The position numbers were made by a program, and so were the translations under genes. From contig NZ_JBEGIK010000001.1 of the NCBI RefSeq assembly GCF_040675855.1, positions 3,162,001-3,226,000 on the forward strand: DNA of 64,000 nucleotides. Reading direction: 5' to 3'. Of the stretch, positions 31,213 to 40,610 are shown in pieces (the stretch's first letter is position 1; every line of letters begins with the position of its first letter). The notes beneath the pieces were generated by a model. That model was not told where the DNA came from. It did no database searches and saw nothing but the letters and a program-made list of their open reading frames with translations. The stretch comes from Microbacterium sp. LWH3-1.2. GTDB taxonomy: Bacteria > Actinomycetota > Actinomycetes > Actinomycetales > Microbacteriaceae.

Positions 31213-32906
31213 CCACTGCCATCGTCGTCGGCTCGGGCATCGCGGGGCTCCTCACCGCACTGCACGCCGTCGAGCACGGCTGCCCTGTCACGCTCGTGAC
31301 GAAGGACGTGCTCGAGCACGCCAACACTCGTTTCGCGCAGGGCGGCATCGCCGGCGTGATGTTCGACGACGACCGCGCCGAGGACCACGTGAGCGACACG
31401 CTGGTCGCGGGCGCCGGCCTCGGCGACGCGGACGCGGTGCGGGTCCTGGTCGACGAGGGACCCGCGCGCATCCGCGAGCTCATCGCCCTCGGCGTCGCGT
31501 TCGACCGCGACGACGCCGGCGGCTTCGTGAAGGGCCTCGAGGCGGCGCACTCGTACCCGCGCATCCTCCACGCGGGCGGCGACGCGACCGGCACCGCGAT
31601 CGAGAAGGCGCTCGTCGCCCGTCTTCGCGCCAGCGACGTCGCGGTGGTCGAGCACGCTTTCCTCGTCGACCTCGTCACCACAGACGGCCGGGTCACGGGG
31701 GTCGAGCTGATCGTGGGAGAGACGGATGCTGCCGCCGGCCGCCGCGAGATCCTCGAGGCCGACGCGGTCGTGCTCGCGACCGGAGGCGCAGGTGAGCTCT
31801 ACGCGCACTCGACCAACCCCGAGGTGGCCACCGGCGACGGGATCGCCGCGGCGATCCGCGCGGGCGCCGCGGTCGCTGACCTCGAGTTCTTCCAGTTCCA
31901 CCCGACCGTGCTGGCGGTGGGCGACTCGTTCCTCGTCTCCGAGGCCGTGCGCGGCGAGGGCGCCGCCTTGATTGACGAGCACGGCCGCCGGTTCGCGTTC
32001 GACGCGCACCCCGACGGTGAGCTCGCCCCCCGCGATGTGGTCGCCCGTGCGATCGCACGGCAGATGGAGGCGCAGGGTGGCCGGCCGGTCCACCTGGATG
32101 CGACGCGGATCCACTCCGAGGACGCCGAGGAACGTGCGGCGTTCCTCGCTCGCCGCTTCCCCACGATCGACCGCGCCGTGCGCGCGCGGGGCCTCGACTG
32201 GGCGCGCGAGCCGATCCCGGTGACGCCGGCGGCGCACTACCTGATGGGCGGCGTCTGCACCGACCTCTTCGGTCGCACGACTCTGCCCGGGCTGTACGCG
32301 GTGGGCGAGGTCGCGCGCACCGGGGTGCACGGCGCCAACCGCCTCGCCTCGAATTCGCTGCTCGAGGGCGCCGTGTTCGGTGCCCGCGCGGGTGACGTCA
32401 TCGCCGAGGACGCGGCCTCCGGAATCTGGCCCGCGTTCACGACTCCGGTCTCCCCCGCCGACAGAGACCACCGATCACCTGTCGCGAAGCGCCCATCCGC
32501 GCGGCAGGTCGTGACAGGTGAGCAGCAGGGCGTGGGGATGCCGGGGCCTGCGGCCGGCGTCGAGGCGCCGGCGTTCTCGCGGCCGGCGCTGCAGGAGCTG
32601 CTCTGGGACGATGCCGGACTCGTGCGGGATGACGCAGGCCTCGGGCACGCAGCATCCGTCATCTCGGCCTGGCGCGCGCAGCAGCGCACCCCGGTCACCG
32701 AGCACGACTTCGAGGACGAGAACCTTCTGCTCGTCGCCGAGCACCTCGTCGCGGCCGCCCGCGCGCGCCGGGAGTCGGTCGGCGCGCACTTCCGCTCCGA
32801 CGGGACGCCGGCCGAGGCTCCTGCCCTTCTCGCGGCCGTTCGCGGCGCGAACGGCCTCGAGAACCCTCCCACCTCGCACCTTTCGAAGGAGCCCGTCGCA
32901 TGCTGA
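31209..32906 (+). CDS. nadB: L-aspartate oxidase
   Basis: An FAD enzyme oxidising L-aspartate to iminoaspartate for NadA. The 565-aa product has the N-terminal dinucleotide fold (VVGSGIAGLLTA), TRFAQGGIAG, ATGGAGELY, GELAPRDVVARAI and HYLMGGV motifs of the fumarate reductase/aspartate oxidase family. The ATG overlaps the nadA stop; the frame is open further upstream but that is antiphase to nadA. A variable Pro/Ala-rich linker (around PADRDHRSPVAKRPSARQ) separates the flavin part from the C-terminal helical domain. Confidence 0.96.
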   Translation: MTTAIVVGSGIAGLLTALHAVEHGCPVTLVTKDVLEHANTRFAQGGIAGVMFDDDRAEDHVSDTLVAGAGLGDADAVRVLVDEGPARIRELIALGVAFDRDDAGGFVKGLEAAHSYPRILHAGGDATGTAIEKALVARLRASDVAVVEHAFLVDLVTTDGRVTGVELIVGETDAAAGRREILEADAVVLATGGAGELYAHSTNPEVATGDGIAAAIRAGAAVADLEFFQFHPTVLAVGDSFLVSEAVRGEGAALIDEHGRRFAFDAHPDGELAPRDVVARAIARQMEAQGGRPVHLDATRIHSEDAEERAAFLARRFPTIDRAVRARGLDWAREPIPVTPAAHYLMGGVCTDLFGRTTLPGLYAVGEVARTGVHGANRLASNSLLEGAVFGARAGDVIAEDAASGIWPAFTTPVSPADRDHRSPVAKRPSARQVVTGEQQGVGMPGPAAGVEAPAFSRPALQELLWDDAGLVRDDAGLGHAASVISAWRAQQRTPVTEHDFEDENLLLVAEHLVAAARARRESVGAHFRSDGTPAEAPALLAAVRGANGLENPPTSHLSKEPVAC

Positions 32907-33757
32907 CCCGTGCCGTCATCGACCGCGCCGTCGCCGCCGCCCTGGAGGAGGACGCGCCGTGGGGCGATCTCACGAGCGAGGCGCTGATCCCCGAGAACGC
33001 CATCGCCCGCGCGGACCTCGTCGCGCGCGAGCGGGGCGTGTTCTCCGGCGGCGAGGTGTTCGAGGCGGCGTTCCGGCTCACCGACCCGACGATCGACGTC
33101 GAGCTCGTCATCGAAGACGGCGAGTGGTTCGAGCCGGGCACTGTGCTCGCCGTCGTGACCGGCCCCGCGCGCGGCGTGCTCACGGCCGAGCGGATCGGCC
33201 TCAACTTCGTGCAGCGGATGTCGGGGATCGCGACGCTCACCGGAACCTACGTGGCCGCGGTCGCACACACCGGGGCTCGCATCGCCGACACCCGCAAGAC
33301 GACGCCCGGACTCCGGGCCTTCGAGCGCAAGGCCGTGCGCGACGGCGGCGGGCGCAACCACCGCCACTCGCTGTCGGACGCCGTGATGGCCAAGGACAAC
33401 CACCTCGCGGTGCTCTCGCAGAAGAGCGTCTCGCCGACGGCAGCGCTCCTGGCCGCCAAGGACCTCCTGCCCCACACCACGCACATCGAGGTGGAGGTCG
33501 ACCGGATCGACCAGATCGAACCGGTGCTCGCGGCCGGCATCGGCACCATCATGCTCGACAACTTCTCGCTCGACGACCTCCGCGCGGGCGTCGCCCAGGT
33601 AGGCGGCCGCGCGACGGTCGAGGCCTCGGGCGGCGTATCGCTCGAGACGGTGCGCGCGATCGCCGAGACCGGCGTCGACGTGATCTCGGTGGGCGCACTC
33701 ACGCACTCGGCACGTGCGCTCGATCTCGGGCTGGACGTGCGGATCGACGCCGCCTGA
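32900..33757 (+). CDS. nadC: Nicotinate-nucleotide diphosphorylase (carboxylating)
   Basis: NadC converts quinolinate and PRPP to nicotinate mononucleotide. The 285-aa product has EEDAPWGDLTSEAL near the N-terminus, ADTRKTTPGLR, KDNHL and the C-terminal barrel segment EASGGVSLETVRAIAETGVDVISVG. It overlaps nadB by 7 bp, showing tight operon packing. Confidence 0.97.
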   Translation: MLTRAVIDRAVAAALEEDAPWGDLTSEALIPENAIARADLVARERGVFSGGEVFEAAFRLTDPTIDVELVIEDGEWFEPGTVLAVVTGPARGVLTAERIGLNFVQRMSGIATLTGTYVAAVAHTGARIADTRKTTPGLRAFERKAVRDGGGRNHRHSLSDAVMAKDNHLAVLSQKSVSPTAALLAAKDLLPHTTHIEVEVDRIDQIEPVLAAGIGTIMLDNFSLDDLRAGVAQVGGRATVEASGGVSLETVRAIAETGVDVISVGALTHSARALDLGLDVRIDAA

Positions 33758-33775
33758 CCCGCCAGGAAGCACCCG

Positions 33776-34936
33776 ATGAGCATGCTCTACCTCGACAACG
33801 CCGCGACCACACCGGTGCGGCCCGAGGTGCTCGAGGCGATGATGCCGTACCTCACCCGGTGGTACGGCAACGCGTCGAGCCACCACACCGTGGGCGAGGC
33901 GGCCGCCGACGCCCTCGCCGACGCCCGCGCGCGCGTGGCTCGCGTGCTCGGCTTGCGCGCCGGCGACGTCGTCTTCACGTCGGGCGGCACCGAGGCGAAC
34001 AACCTCGCGATCAAGGGCATCGCGATCGCCGCGGCCCAGCGCCGCGACGATCGGCGTGCGCACGTCGTCAGCACCCCGATCGAGCATGAGTCGGTGCTGG
34101 AGTCGGTCGACTACCTCGAGCGCGTGCACGGGTACTCGGCGACACTCGTGCCCGTCGACGGGAACGCCCGCGTGTCGACGGACGCCGTCGCCCAGAGCCT
34201 TCGCGACGAGACCGTGATCGTGAGCGTCGGGTACGCGAACAACGAGGTCGGGACGGTGCAGGATGCTGCGGCCCTCGCCGCCGTCGTACGAGAGCGGCGT
34301 ATACCGCTCCACCTCGATGGCGTGCAGGCCGCGGGCTGGCTGTCGCTGTCGGCGGCCGAGCTCGGCTACGACGCGATCTCGCTCGCCGGGCACAAGCTGG
34401 GCGCACCCAAGGGCACAGGTGTGCTCGGCGTGCGCGGCCGGGTTCCCCTCGAGCCCTTGCTGCATGGCGGCGGTCAGGAGCGCGGTCGCCGCAGCGGCAC
34501 CGAGGACGTCGCCGGCGCCGTCGGGTTCGCCACCGCCCTGGAGTCTGCCGAGGCCGAGCGGGTCGAGGCATCCGCTCGCGTGTCGGTCCTTCGCGACCGT
34601 TTCATCGCCCGCGTGCTCGAGCGGGTGCCGTCAGCGCGTCTGACGGGCGACCCGGTGCATCGCCTCGCGGGCACGGCCAGCTTCACGTTCGCCGGTACGA
34701 GCGGCGAGGCCGTGCTCCTCGAACTCGAGCGCTGCGGTGTCGTGTCCTCGAGCGGTTCGGCGTGCGCCGCGGGCAGCGACGAGCCTTCACACGTGCTGGT
34801 CGCGATGGGGATCGCGCCGGAGGTCGCGCAGACCGCCGTGCGCTTCACCCTCCCGCGCTGGCTGAAGACACCGCTGGATGCCGTCGCTGACGCGGTCGAG
34901 GCGTCCGTCGCCGCGGTGTCCGACCCGGGTCGCTGA
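33776..34936 (+). CDS. NifS/IscS-type cysteine desulfurase
   Basis: A 386-aa PLP enzyme that removes sulfur from cysteine as a persulfide. It begins MLYLDNAATTPVRPEV, has the PLP lysine at about 207 (LAGHKLGAPKG) and the active Cys at about 330 in SSGSACAAGSDEPSHVL. AGGAAG precedes the ATG and it follows nadC by 18 bp. In nad operons a desulfurase of this type commonly supplies sulfur for the NadA Fe-S cluster; I infer this role from position, but it could also serve general Fe-S assembly or tRNA thiolation. Confidence 0.92.
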   Translation: MSMLYLDNAATTPVRPEVLEAMMPYLTRWYGNASSHHTVGEAAADALADARARVARVLGLRAGDVVFTSGGTEANNLAIKGIAIAAAQRRDDRRAHVVSTPIEHESVLESVDYLERVHGYSATLVPVDGNARVSTDAVAQSLRDETVIVSVGYANNEVGTVQDAAALAAVVRERRIPLHLDGVQAAGWLSLSAAELGYDAISLAGHKLGAPKGTGVLGVRGRVPLEPLLHGGGQERGRRSGTEDVAGAVGFATALESAEAERVEASARVSVLRDRFIARVLERVPSARLTGDPVHRLAGTASFTFAGTSGEAVLLELERCGVVSSSGSACAAGSDEPSHVLVAMGIAPEVAQTAVRFTLPRWLKTPLDAVADAVEASVAAVSDPGR

Positions 34937-35011
34937 CCCTCGCCGCGAGAACGGGCGTCATACCCGCGCTCGCCGGAGCCGCGTCCTCGGGGGCGACCGT
35001 AGGATCGGGAC

Positions 35012-35965
35012 GTGCCCCCCGCCGTGACCGTCATCGTCCCCGGCTACGACGTAGCCCTGTACGCCACGGAGGCGATCGAATCCCTGCGTGCCCAGACGCG
35101 CGACGACTGGATCGCGATCCTCGTGGACGACGCGTCGACCGACGAGACCGGTGCGCTGTTCGATGCCGCGGCCGCGGCCGACGAACGGTTCCAGGTCGTG
35201 CATCACCGCGCGCAGAGCGGGCTCGGCGCGGCACGCAACACAGCGCTCGACCTCGTCCGCACGCCGTTCGTCGGGTTCCTCGACGCCGACGACCGCCTCA
35301 CCCCGGCCGCGCTCGAGCGGCTCGTCGGCACGGTGGCCGACAGCGGCAGCGACTTCGCGCTCGGCGCGTACGTCCGGCTGCGCCCTGATAGCGCGGGCGG
35401 CTACGAGGCCGGCAGTGTGCAGCCCTGGGTCGCGGCCGCCACCGACCCGGCGCGCATCGGTACCACCCTCGAGGAGCACCCCGAGGCATCGGGCAACATC
35501 GTCGCGTGGTCGAAGGTGAGCCGCACCGACATGTGGCGGCGCACCGGCCTGCGGTTCCCCGTCGGCAAGGCGTACGAGGACCAGATCGTCGCACAGCAGA
35601 TGTTCACGCGCGCCCGCGCGTTCGACGTCATCCCCGACGTCGTCGTGGAGTGGCGCGAGCGCGCGGACGGCTCCTCGATCACTCAGCACAAGGCGGAGCT
35701 TCCTGTGCTCCGCGACTACCTCGAGGCGCTCAGCGGCGGGATCGCGGTGCTGGATGCCGCGGGCCAGCCGCGGGCGGCGGCATCCCGTGTCCGTCTCATC
35801 CTCGCGATGGACCTGCCGCCGCTCGTCGACCTCGCCCGCGACCACGTCGACGATGCCTACCGGCGCGAGCTCGGGGAGTTCGCACGAGTGCTGTGGTCGC
35901 GCGGTGACGGGGTCGTTCTGTCGGACCCTGCGGCCACGGCCCTGGCCGCCGCACGCCTCTGGTGA
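35012..35965 (+). CDS. Family 2 glycosyltransferase
   Basis: A 317-aa GT-A fold enzyme with VTVIVPGYDVALYATEAIESL at the N-terminus, nucleotide-binding VDDASTDET and the metal-binding DxD-type motif FLDADDRLT, then GLGAARNTALD in between. No membrane segments, so probably a soluble or peripheral transferase for cell-surface polysaccharide or teichoic-acid-like polymer. The start is GTG at 35012 with AGGAT upstream. It follows the nad operon on the same strand by 75 bp but has no metabolic link. Donor and acceptor are unknown. Confidence 0.9.
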   Translation: MPPAVTVIVPGYDVALYATEAIESLRAQTRDDWIAILVDDASTDETGALFDAAAAADERFQVVHHRAQSGLGAARNTALDLVRTPFVGFLDADDRLTPAALERLVGTVADSGSDFALGAYVRLRPDSAGGYEAGSVQPWVAAATDPARIGTTLEEHPEASGNIVAWSKVSRTDMWRRTGLRFPVGKAYEDQIVAQQMFTRARAFDVIPDVVVEWRERADGSSITQHKAELPVLRDYLEALSGGIAVLDAAGQPRAAASRVRLILAMDLPPLVDLARDHVDDAYRRELGEFARVLWSRGDGVVLSDPAATALAAARLW

Positions 35966-35994
35966 CGACGCTGCGGTGTGCGCCGTGCCACCGC

Positions 35995-38013
35995 TCAGTG
36001 GTCGCGCCACTCCGGATCGCCCGCACTGCCGCGGCCCGCGGCGAGCACCTCTTCCGAGGTGAGGACGGGCGCATCGGGCGCGGTATCGGCCCGGCGATCA
36101 GGGTGGTCGGCAGGCGGCTCGGCGTCCTCGGCCTCGAGGATCCTGGTGGTGGCGAGCTGCTGCGCCGCGAGCTCGGCGTAGAGCCCGCCCTCCGCCAGCA
36201 GCGACGCGTGCGTCCCTGATTCCACGATGTGCCCGGCCTCGACGACGTGGATGACATCGGCCGCGATCACCGTCGACAGGCGGTGCGCGATCGACAGGGT
36301 CGTACGGCCGCGGGCCGCGGCATCCAGCGCCTCCTGCACGACGCGCTCCGACACCGTGTCGAGGGCCGACGTCGCCTCGTCCAGGAGCAGCACAGGAGGA
36401 TCCTTGAGGAGCACCCGCGCGATCGCGATGCGCTGTTTCTCTCCACCCGACAGCCGGTACCCGCGCTCGCCGACGACCGTGTCGTAGCCCTTCTCGAACC
36501 GCTCGATCACGTGGTGGATGTTGGCGGCACGGCACGCCGCCTCGACCTCGGCGTCGGTCGCCTCCGGCTTCGCGTAGCGCAGGTTCTCGCGGATCGTGGC
36601 ATGGAAGAGGTACGTCTCCTGCGAGACGATCCCGACGTTGTCGATGATCGATTCCTGAGTCAGCCGGCGCACGTCCTCGCCGGCGAACAGCACGGAGCCG
36701 CCGGATGCTTCGTACAGGCGCGGCGTCAGGTACAGCACCGTCGTCTTGCCGGCGCCGGAGGGTCCGACGAACGCGACATGCCGGCCCGGCTCGGCGACGA
36801 ACGAGACGCCCTGGAGCGTCGCGCGGGCGTCGGGCGCGGCGTCCGGGTAGCGGAACTCCACGTCGCGGAACTCGATGCGGCCGAGTGGGCCGGGGGCGTC
36901 GGCCACGTCGATGGCGTCGGGTGAATCGCGGATGGCCGGCACGAGGTCGAGGTACTCGAAGATGCGGGCGAACAGCGCCGACGACGTCTGCAGGTCGAGC
37001 GAGACGCGCATGAGCCCCATGAGCGGCATGAGCAGGCGCGCCTGCACCGTCGTGAACGCGACGATCGTGCCCGCCGTGATGGCGTCGGTGCCGCCGCCGA
37101 TCAGGTAGCCCGAGACGAGGTAGATGATCGCCGGCACGCTCGCCATGATGACCTGCACGACGGCGAAGAAGCCCTGCCCGCTCATCGCGCGCCGCACCTG
37201 CAGCCGCACCTGGTTCACGTTCTCGTCGGCGTAGCGCGCCGACTCGGTGCGCTGCCGGTTGAACGACTTCGAGAGCAGGATGCCCGAGACGCTCAGTGTC
37301 TCCTGCGTGATGGCGGTGAGCTCCGACAGCGATTCCTGCGTCTCGCCCGCGATGCGCGCGCGCACCTGGCCGACTCGGCGCTGCACAAGGATGAGGAACG
37401 GCATGAGCACGACCGCGATGATCGTGAGCCGCCAGTCGATGAGGATCATCGCGACGAGCGAGGCGACGACGGTGACCGTGTTGCCGAGGATGCTCGTCAC
37501 CGCGTTCGTGAGAACGCCCGAGACGCCGCCCACGTCGTTCTGCAGACGCGATTGGATGACGCCGGTCTTGGTGCGCGTGAAGAAGCCGAGCTCCATCGAC
37601 TGGAGGTGGTCGAACAGCTTCACCCGCAGGTCGCCCGTGACCCGATTGCCGACGGTCGACGTGAGCCACGTCTGCACGACGCCGACGGCCGCGGACAGCA
37701 GGAAGAGCGCGATCATCGCCAGCACGAGCTTCCACAGCAGCGAGAGGTCGGGCGGGGATCCGTCGACGGGGAACAGGGCGTCGTCGAACACGCGCTGCAC
37801 GAGCAGCGGCGGGATGACGGCGATGCCCGCACCGGCGACGACCAGCACGCCCGTGATGAGGATCGACCACTTGTAGGGCCGGAAGAGTGCCACCACGCGT
37901 CGCCCGAGATTCGGGATCTCGGGCGCCTCGGCGTTGGCGCGCCGCTGCGCCTCGGTGTCGACCGGGCGGAAACCGGGGTGCCCTCCCCCGCCACCACCGC
38001 CGCGCATGCTCAC
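35995..38013 (-). CDS. ABC exporter, fused permease/ATPase
   Basis: A 672-aa half-transporter with a six-helix ABC membrane domain (about residues 50-360) and a C-terminal ATPase: Walker A GPSGAGKTT, signature LSGGEKQRIAIARV, Walker B VLLLDEATSALD, H-loop IAHRLST. It would act as a homodimer, exporting lipid or drug-like substrates (MsbA/BmrA type). The N-terminus is unusual, a run of seven glycines after MSMR, and the C-terminus has a roughly 60-residue acidic/Pro tail after the ATPase core. Convergent with the glycosyltransferase gene, 30 bp apart. Confidence 0.93.
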   Translation of the reverse strand: MSMRGGGGGGGHPGFRPVDTEAQRRANAEAPEIPNLGRRVVALFRPYKWSILITGVLVVAGAGIAVIPPLLVQRVFDDALFPVDGSPPDLSLLWKLVLAMIALFLLSAAVGVVQTWLTSTVGNRVTGDLRVKLFDHLQSMELGFFTRTKTGVIQSRLQNDVGGVSGVLTNAVTSILGNTVTVVASLVAMILIDWRLTIIAVVLMPFLILVQRRVGQVRARIAGETQESLSELTAITQETLSVSGILLSKSFNRQRTESARYADENVNQVRLQVRRAMSGQGFFAVVQVIMASVPAIIYLVSGYLIGGGTDAITAGTIVAFTTVQARLLMPLMGLMRVSLDLQTSSALFARIFEYLDLVPAIRDSPDAIDVADAPGPLGRIEFRDVEFRYPDAAPDARATLQGVSFVAEPGRHVAFVGPSGAGKTTVLYLTPRLYEASGGSVLFAGEDVRRLTQESIIDNVGIVSQETYLFHATIRENLRYAKPEATDAEVEAACRAANIHHVIERFEKGYDTVVGERGYRLSGGEKQRIAIARVLLKDPPVLLLDEATSALDTVSERVVQEALDAAARGRTTLSIAHRLSTVIAADVIHVVEAGHIVESGTHASLLAEGGLYAELAAQQLATTRILEAEDAEPPADHPDRRADTAPDAPVLTSEEVLAAGRGSAGDPEWRDH

Positions 38014-38054
38014 GTGGCCAGCCTAATGAGCCCCGCCGACGCTAGGCTCGTGCC

Positions 38055-38264
38055 ATGACCTCGACGCCCGACCTCCCCGAACACGACGGCAGCGATCTCG
38101 CGGAGCTTCGCGAGGAGATCGACGCCCTCAAGGCCATCCCGCACGAGGAGATCGTCAACCCGCTCCCGAAGAACCTCGAGGAGCGCGAGCCCGAGGCCGA
38201 GCCGACCGACGCGATCGGCTCCGAGAAGTGGGACGACGGGGAGCCCGAGCGCTCCGGCAGCTGA
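38055..38264 (+). CDS. Small acidic conserved-looking protein
   Basis: A 69-aa hydrophilic protein rich in Glu, Asp and Pro, with a short helical start (DLAELREEIDALKAIP) and the C-terminus SEKWDDGEPERSGS. It is divergent from the ABC exporter with 41 bp between starts. Codon use (strong third-position G/C) supports a real gene. I recognise no domain and assign no function. Confidence 0.65.
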   Translation: MTSTPDLPEHDGSDLAELREEIDALKAIPHEEIVNPLPKNLEEREPEAEPTDAIGSEKWDDGEPERSGS

Positions 38265-38398
38265 CCGATCCGGGTCGCCTCGTCGCGCACATCCGTTTCC
38301 GGAATCGGGAATGGGATGTCTGAACCTGTGGTTATCCTGAGGGCTTGCCGCCCTCCGGTGGCTTTTCGCTGTCCTTCCGAGCCTCGAGGAGACGACCT

Positions 38399-39916
38399 AT
38401 GGCCGCCATCGAAACGACACCCGGAACCGGCAGCATCCCCGCTGCTGCGGGTACGACGCCCAGGCTCCGCCCTGAAGAGAGCCGCGTCATCTGGCTGCTG
38501 CTCGCCGCCGCGTTCGTCGCCATCCTCAACGAGACGACGATGGGCGTCGCGATCCCGCACCTCATCACCGACCTCGGCATCACCGCGCTCGCCGCGCAGT
38601 GGCTGACGACCGCGTTCATGCTGACGATGGCCGTGATCATCCCGATCACGGGCTTCCTGCTGCGCCGCTTCACGACACGCGCGATGTTCGTCGCCGCGAT
38701 GAGCCTCTTCTCGACAGGAACCCTCATCGCGTTCCTGTCGCCGGGATTCCCGATGCTGCTCGTCGCACGCGTCGTGCAGGCGTCCGGCACCGCGATCATG
38801 ATGCCGCTGCTCATGACGACGCTCATGACCGTCGTGCCCGCCGCGATCCGGGGCCGCATGATGGGCCGCGTCAGCATCGTGATCTCGCTCGCCCCCGCGA
38901 TCGGCCCGACCCTCGCAGGCGCCATCCTCAACAACTTCGAGTGGCGCTGGATCTTCGGCATCGTCCTGCCGATCGCGATCGTGGCGCTCGTGGTCGGCGC
39001 GCGCTGGATCCACAATCTCGGCGAGACGACCCGCGCACCGATCGACGTGCTCTCGGTCATCCTGTCGGCCCTCGGCTTCGGTGGCCTGGTCTTCGGTCTG
39101 AGCCAGCTCGGCGCTGGCGGGCACGGCGGCGGGGCGGAGGCGGCCGCCGCGGCCGCCGCGTCGACCACGACGCTCATCGTGTCGCTGGCCGTCGGCGTCG
39201 TGGCGCTGGGACTGTTCGGATGGCGCCAGGTCGTGCTGCAGCGCAAGGACGACGCGCTGCTCGACCTCCGCGTGTTCCGCAGCGCCAACTTCTCGCTGTC
39301 GATCGCGCAGATGGCGATCATGTCGATGGCGTTCTTCGGCGCGATCACCGTGGTCCCGCTCTACCTGCAGGACGTGGTCGGTGTCGACCCGCTCACGACC
39401 GGTCTGGTCGTGCTGCCGGGGGCCCTCGCGATGGGGCTCGCCGGACCGTTCATCGGGCGCATCTACGACCGCTGGGGCACGAAGGTGCTGCTCGTTCCAG
39501 GCGCCGTCGTCACGAGCGGGATGCTGTGGTTCTACACGACGTTCGGCACCGAGACGCCGGTGTGGCTCATCGCGGTGGCGCAGACCGTCCTCTCGATCGG
39601 CCTCGCCCTGTCGTTCACGCCGCTCTTCACGGCGTCGCTCGGCTCTCTCGAGCCGCGGTTCTACTCCTATGGATCGGCGGTCGTGGGCACCGCGCAGCAG
39701 GTCGCCGGCGCCGCGGGCATCGCCCTCATGTTCGGCGTCATGGCGGCCGCCTCCTCCAGTGCGGCATCGTCCGGCGCCGACGCGGTCGCGGCCGGCGCGG
39801 CGGGCACCCACGCCGCGTTCCTCACAGCCGCGTTCCTGTCGCTTCCTCTGCTGGTCGGCGCCTTCCTCATCCGCAAGCCGGCCGATGCCCCGATGGGTGC
39901 ACCCGCCGGTCACTGA
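38399..39916 (+). CDS. MFS multidrug exporter, DHA2 (14-helix) type
   Basis: A 505-aa transporter from the ATG at 38399, which has GAGGAG eight bases upstream; the frame is open 18 codons earlier. It shows 14 hydrophobic segments, and early sequence LNETTMGVAIPHLITDLGI and TTAFMLTMAVIIPITGFL typical of LmrB/EmrB-like drug:H+ antiporters. A Gly/Ala-rich stretch (GGHGGGAEAAAAAAAS) forms the central linker and the C-terminus carries [19 protein letters not shown] perfect 18-bp hairpin follows. No regulator is adjacent. Confidence 0.9.
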   Translation: MAAIETTPGTGSIPAAAGTTPRLRPEESRVIWLLLAAAFVAILNETTMGVAIPHLITDLGITALAAQWLTTAFMLTMAVIIPITGFLLRRFTTRAMFVAAMSLFSTGTLIAFLSPGFPMLLVARVVQASGTAIMMPLLMTTLMTVVPAAIRGRMMGRVSIVISLAPAIGPTLAGAILNNFEWRWIFGIVLPIAIVALVVGARWIHNLGETTRAPIDVLSVILSALGFGGLVFGLSQLGAGGHGGGAEAAAAAAASTTTLIVSLAVGVVALGLFGWRQVVLQRKDDALLDLRVFRSANFSLSIAQMAIMSMAFFGAITVVPLYLQDVVGVDPLTTGLVVLPGALAMGLAGPFIGRIYDRWGTKVLLVPGAVVTSGMLWFYTTFGTETPVWLIAVAQTVLSIGLALSFTPLFTASLGSLEPRFYSYGSAVVGTAQQVAGAAGIALMFGVMAAASSSAASSGADAVAAGAAGTHAAFLTAAFLSLPLLVGAFLIRKPADAPMGAPAGH

Positions 39917-39927
39917 CCGAGGTATCA

Positions 39928-39968
39928 CGCGGATGCCCCACCCCTCGACAAGGGGTGGGGCATCCGCG
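39928..39968. terminator. Perfect 18-bp terminator hairpin after MFS gene
   Basis: Arms 39928-39945 and 39951-39968 pair without mismatch around loop CGACA. It lies 12 bp after the MFS stop. The outer part of each arm is CGCGGATGCCCC or its complement, again an inverted pair of the window-wide word. Confidence 0.85.
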
Positions 39969-40007
39969 ATTCTGGTTGCGCCCGAGACCAGACGGGAAGG
40001 CAACATC

Positions 40008-40610
40008 ATGATCGTGAGCACTCCGGACCCCGACGGGGCGACCGGCCACGTCGCCGAGATGTACGAAGGTGACATTCGCGGAGACGGCTTCGTCTTCGGA
40101 CACACGCGCGCGATGGCGATCAACCCCGAGGCTCACGCGGCCTTCGAGACGTTGGTCCGGGCGATCGTGCCGTCGATCGGGCTCCGTAACTACGAGCTGG
40201 CGACGCTCGGTGCCGCGCGCGCGATCGGGTCGGATCACTGCCTCCTCGCGCACGGCCGCAAGACTCTTCGGGCGGGCCTGCTCGATGAGGACGAGCTCGC
40301 CCGGCTCGCGCGGGAGGGCGCAGACGCCGGCCTCGATGAGACGGACATGGCCGTGGTCGCGTACGCCGAGAAGCTCTCGACGGATGCTGCCGCCATGACC
40401 GATGCCGACACGCATCGTCTGCGCGATCTCGGCTTCACCGATCGGCAGATCGTCGACATCACGCTCGCCGCCGCGGTGCGAAACTACTTCAGCCGCGCGC
40501 TGCTCGCCCTGGCGGTGCCGGTCGACGACGTGCCCGGCCTCAGTCCCGATCTGGTCGCAGCTCTGCTCGCGCCGGCTCAGGCCGCGCGCGGCGACGTCAG
40601 TGATGGATGA
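40008..40610 (+). CDS. Carboxymuconolactone decarboxylase/AhpD-like protein
   Basis: A 200-aa helical protein with the AhpD-fold signature SDHCLLAHG (one Cys followed by His), as in peroxidase-related CMD proteins, rather than the CxxC of true AhpD. GGGAAGG lies seven bases before the ATG at 40008; the long open frame upstream is antiphase to the MFS gene. A terminator separates it from the MFS gene. A role in peroxide or organic-radical handling is plausible but unproven. Its last 14 bp overlap the convergent membrane-protein gene. Confidence 0.85.
   Translation: MIVSTPDPDGATGHVAEMYEGDIRGDGFVFGHTRAMAINPEAHAAFETLVRAIVPSIGLRNYELATLGAARAIGSDHCLLAHGRKTLRAGLLDEDELARLAREGADAGLDETDMAVVAYAEKLSTDAAAMTDADTHRLRDLGFTDRQIVDITLAAAVRNYFSRALLALAVPVDDVPGLSPDLVAALLAPAQAARGDVSDG

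Noticed and set aside
38042..40123. A 693-codon minus-strand open frame opposite the MFS gene
   Set aside because: Low-complexity Arg/His/Asp/Glu-rich translation, antisense to a well-supported transporter; a shadow of GC-rich coding sequence.
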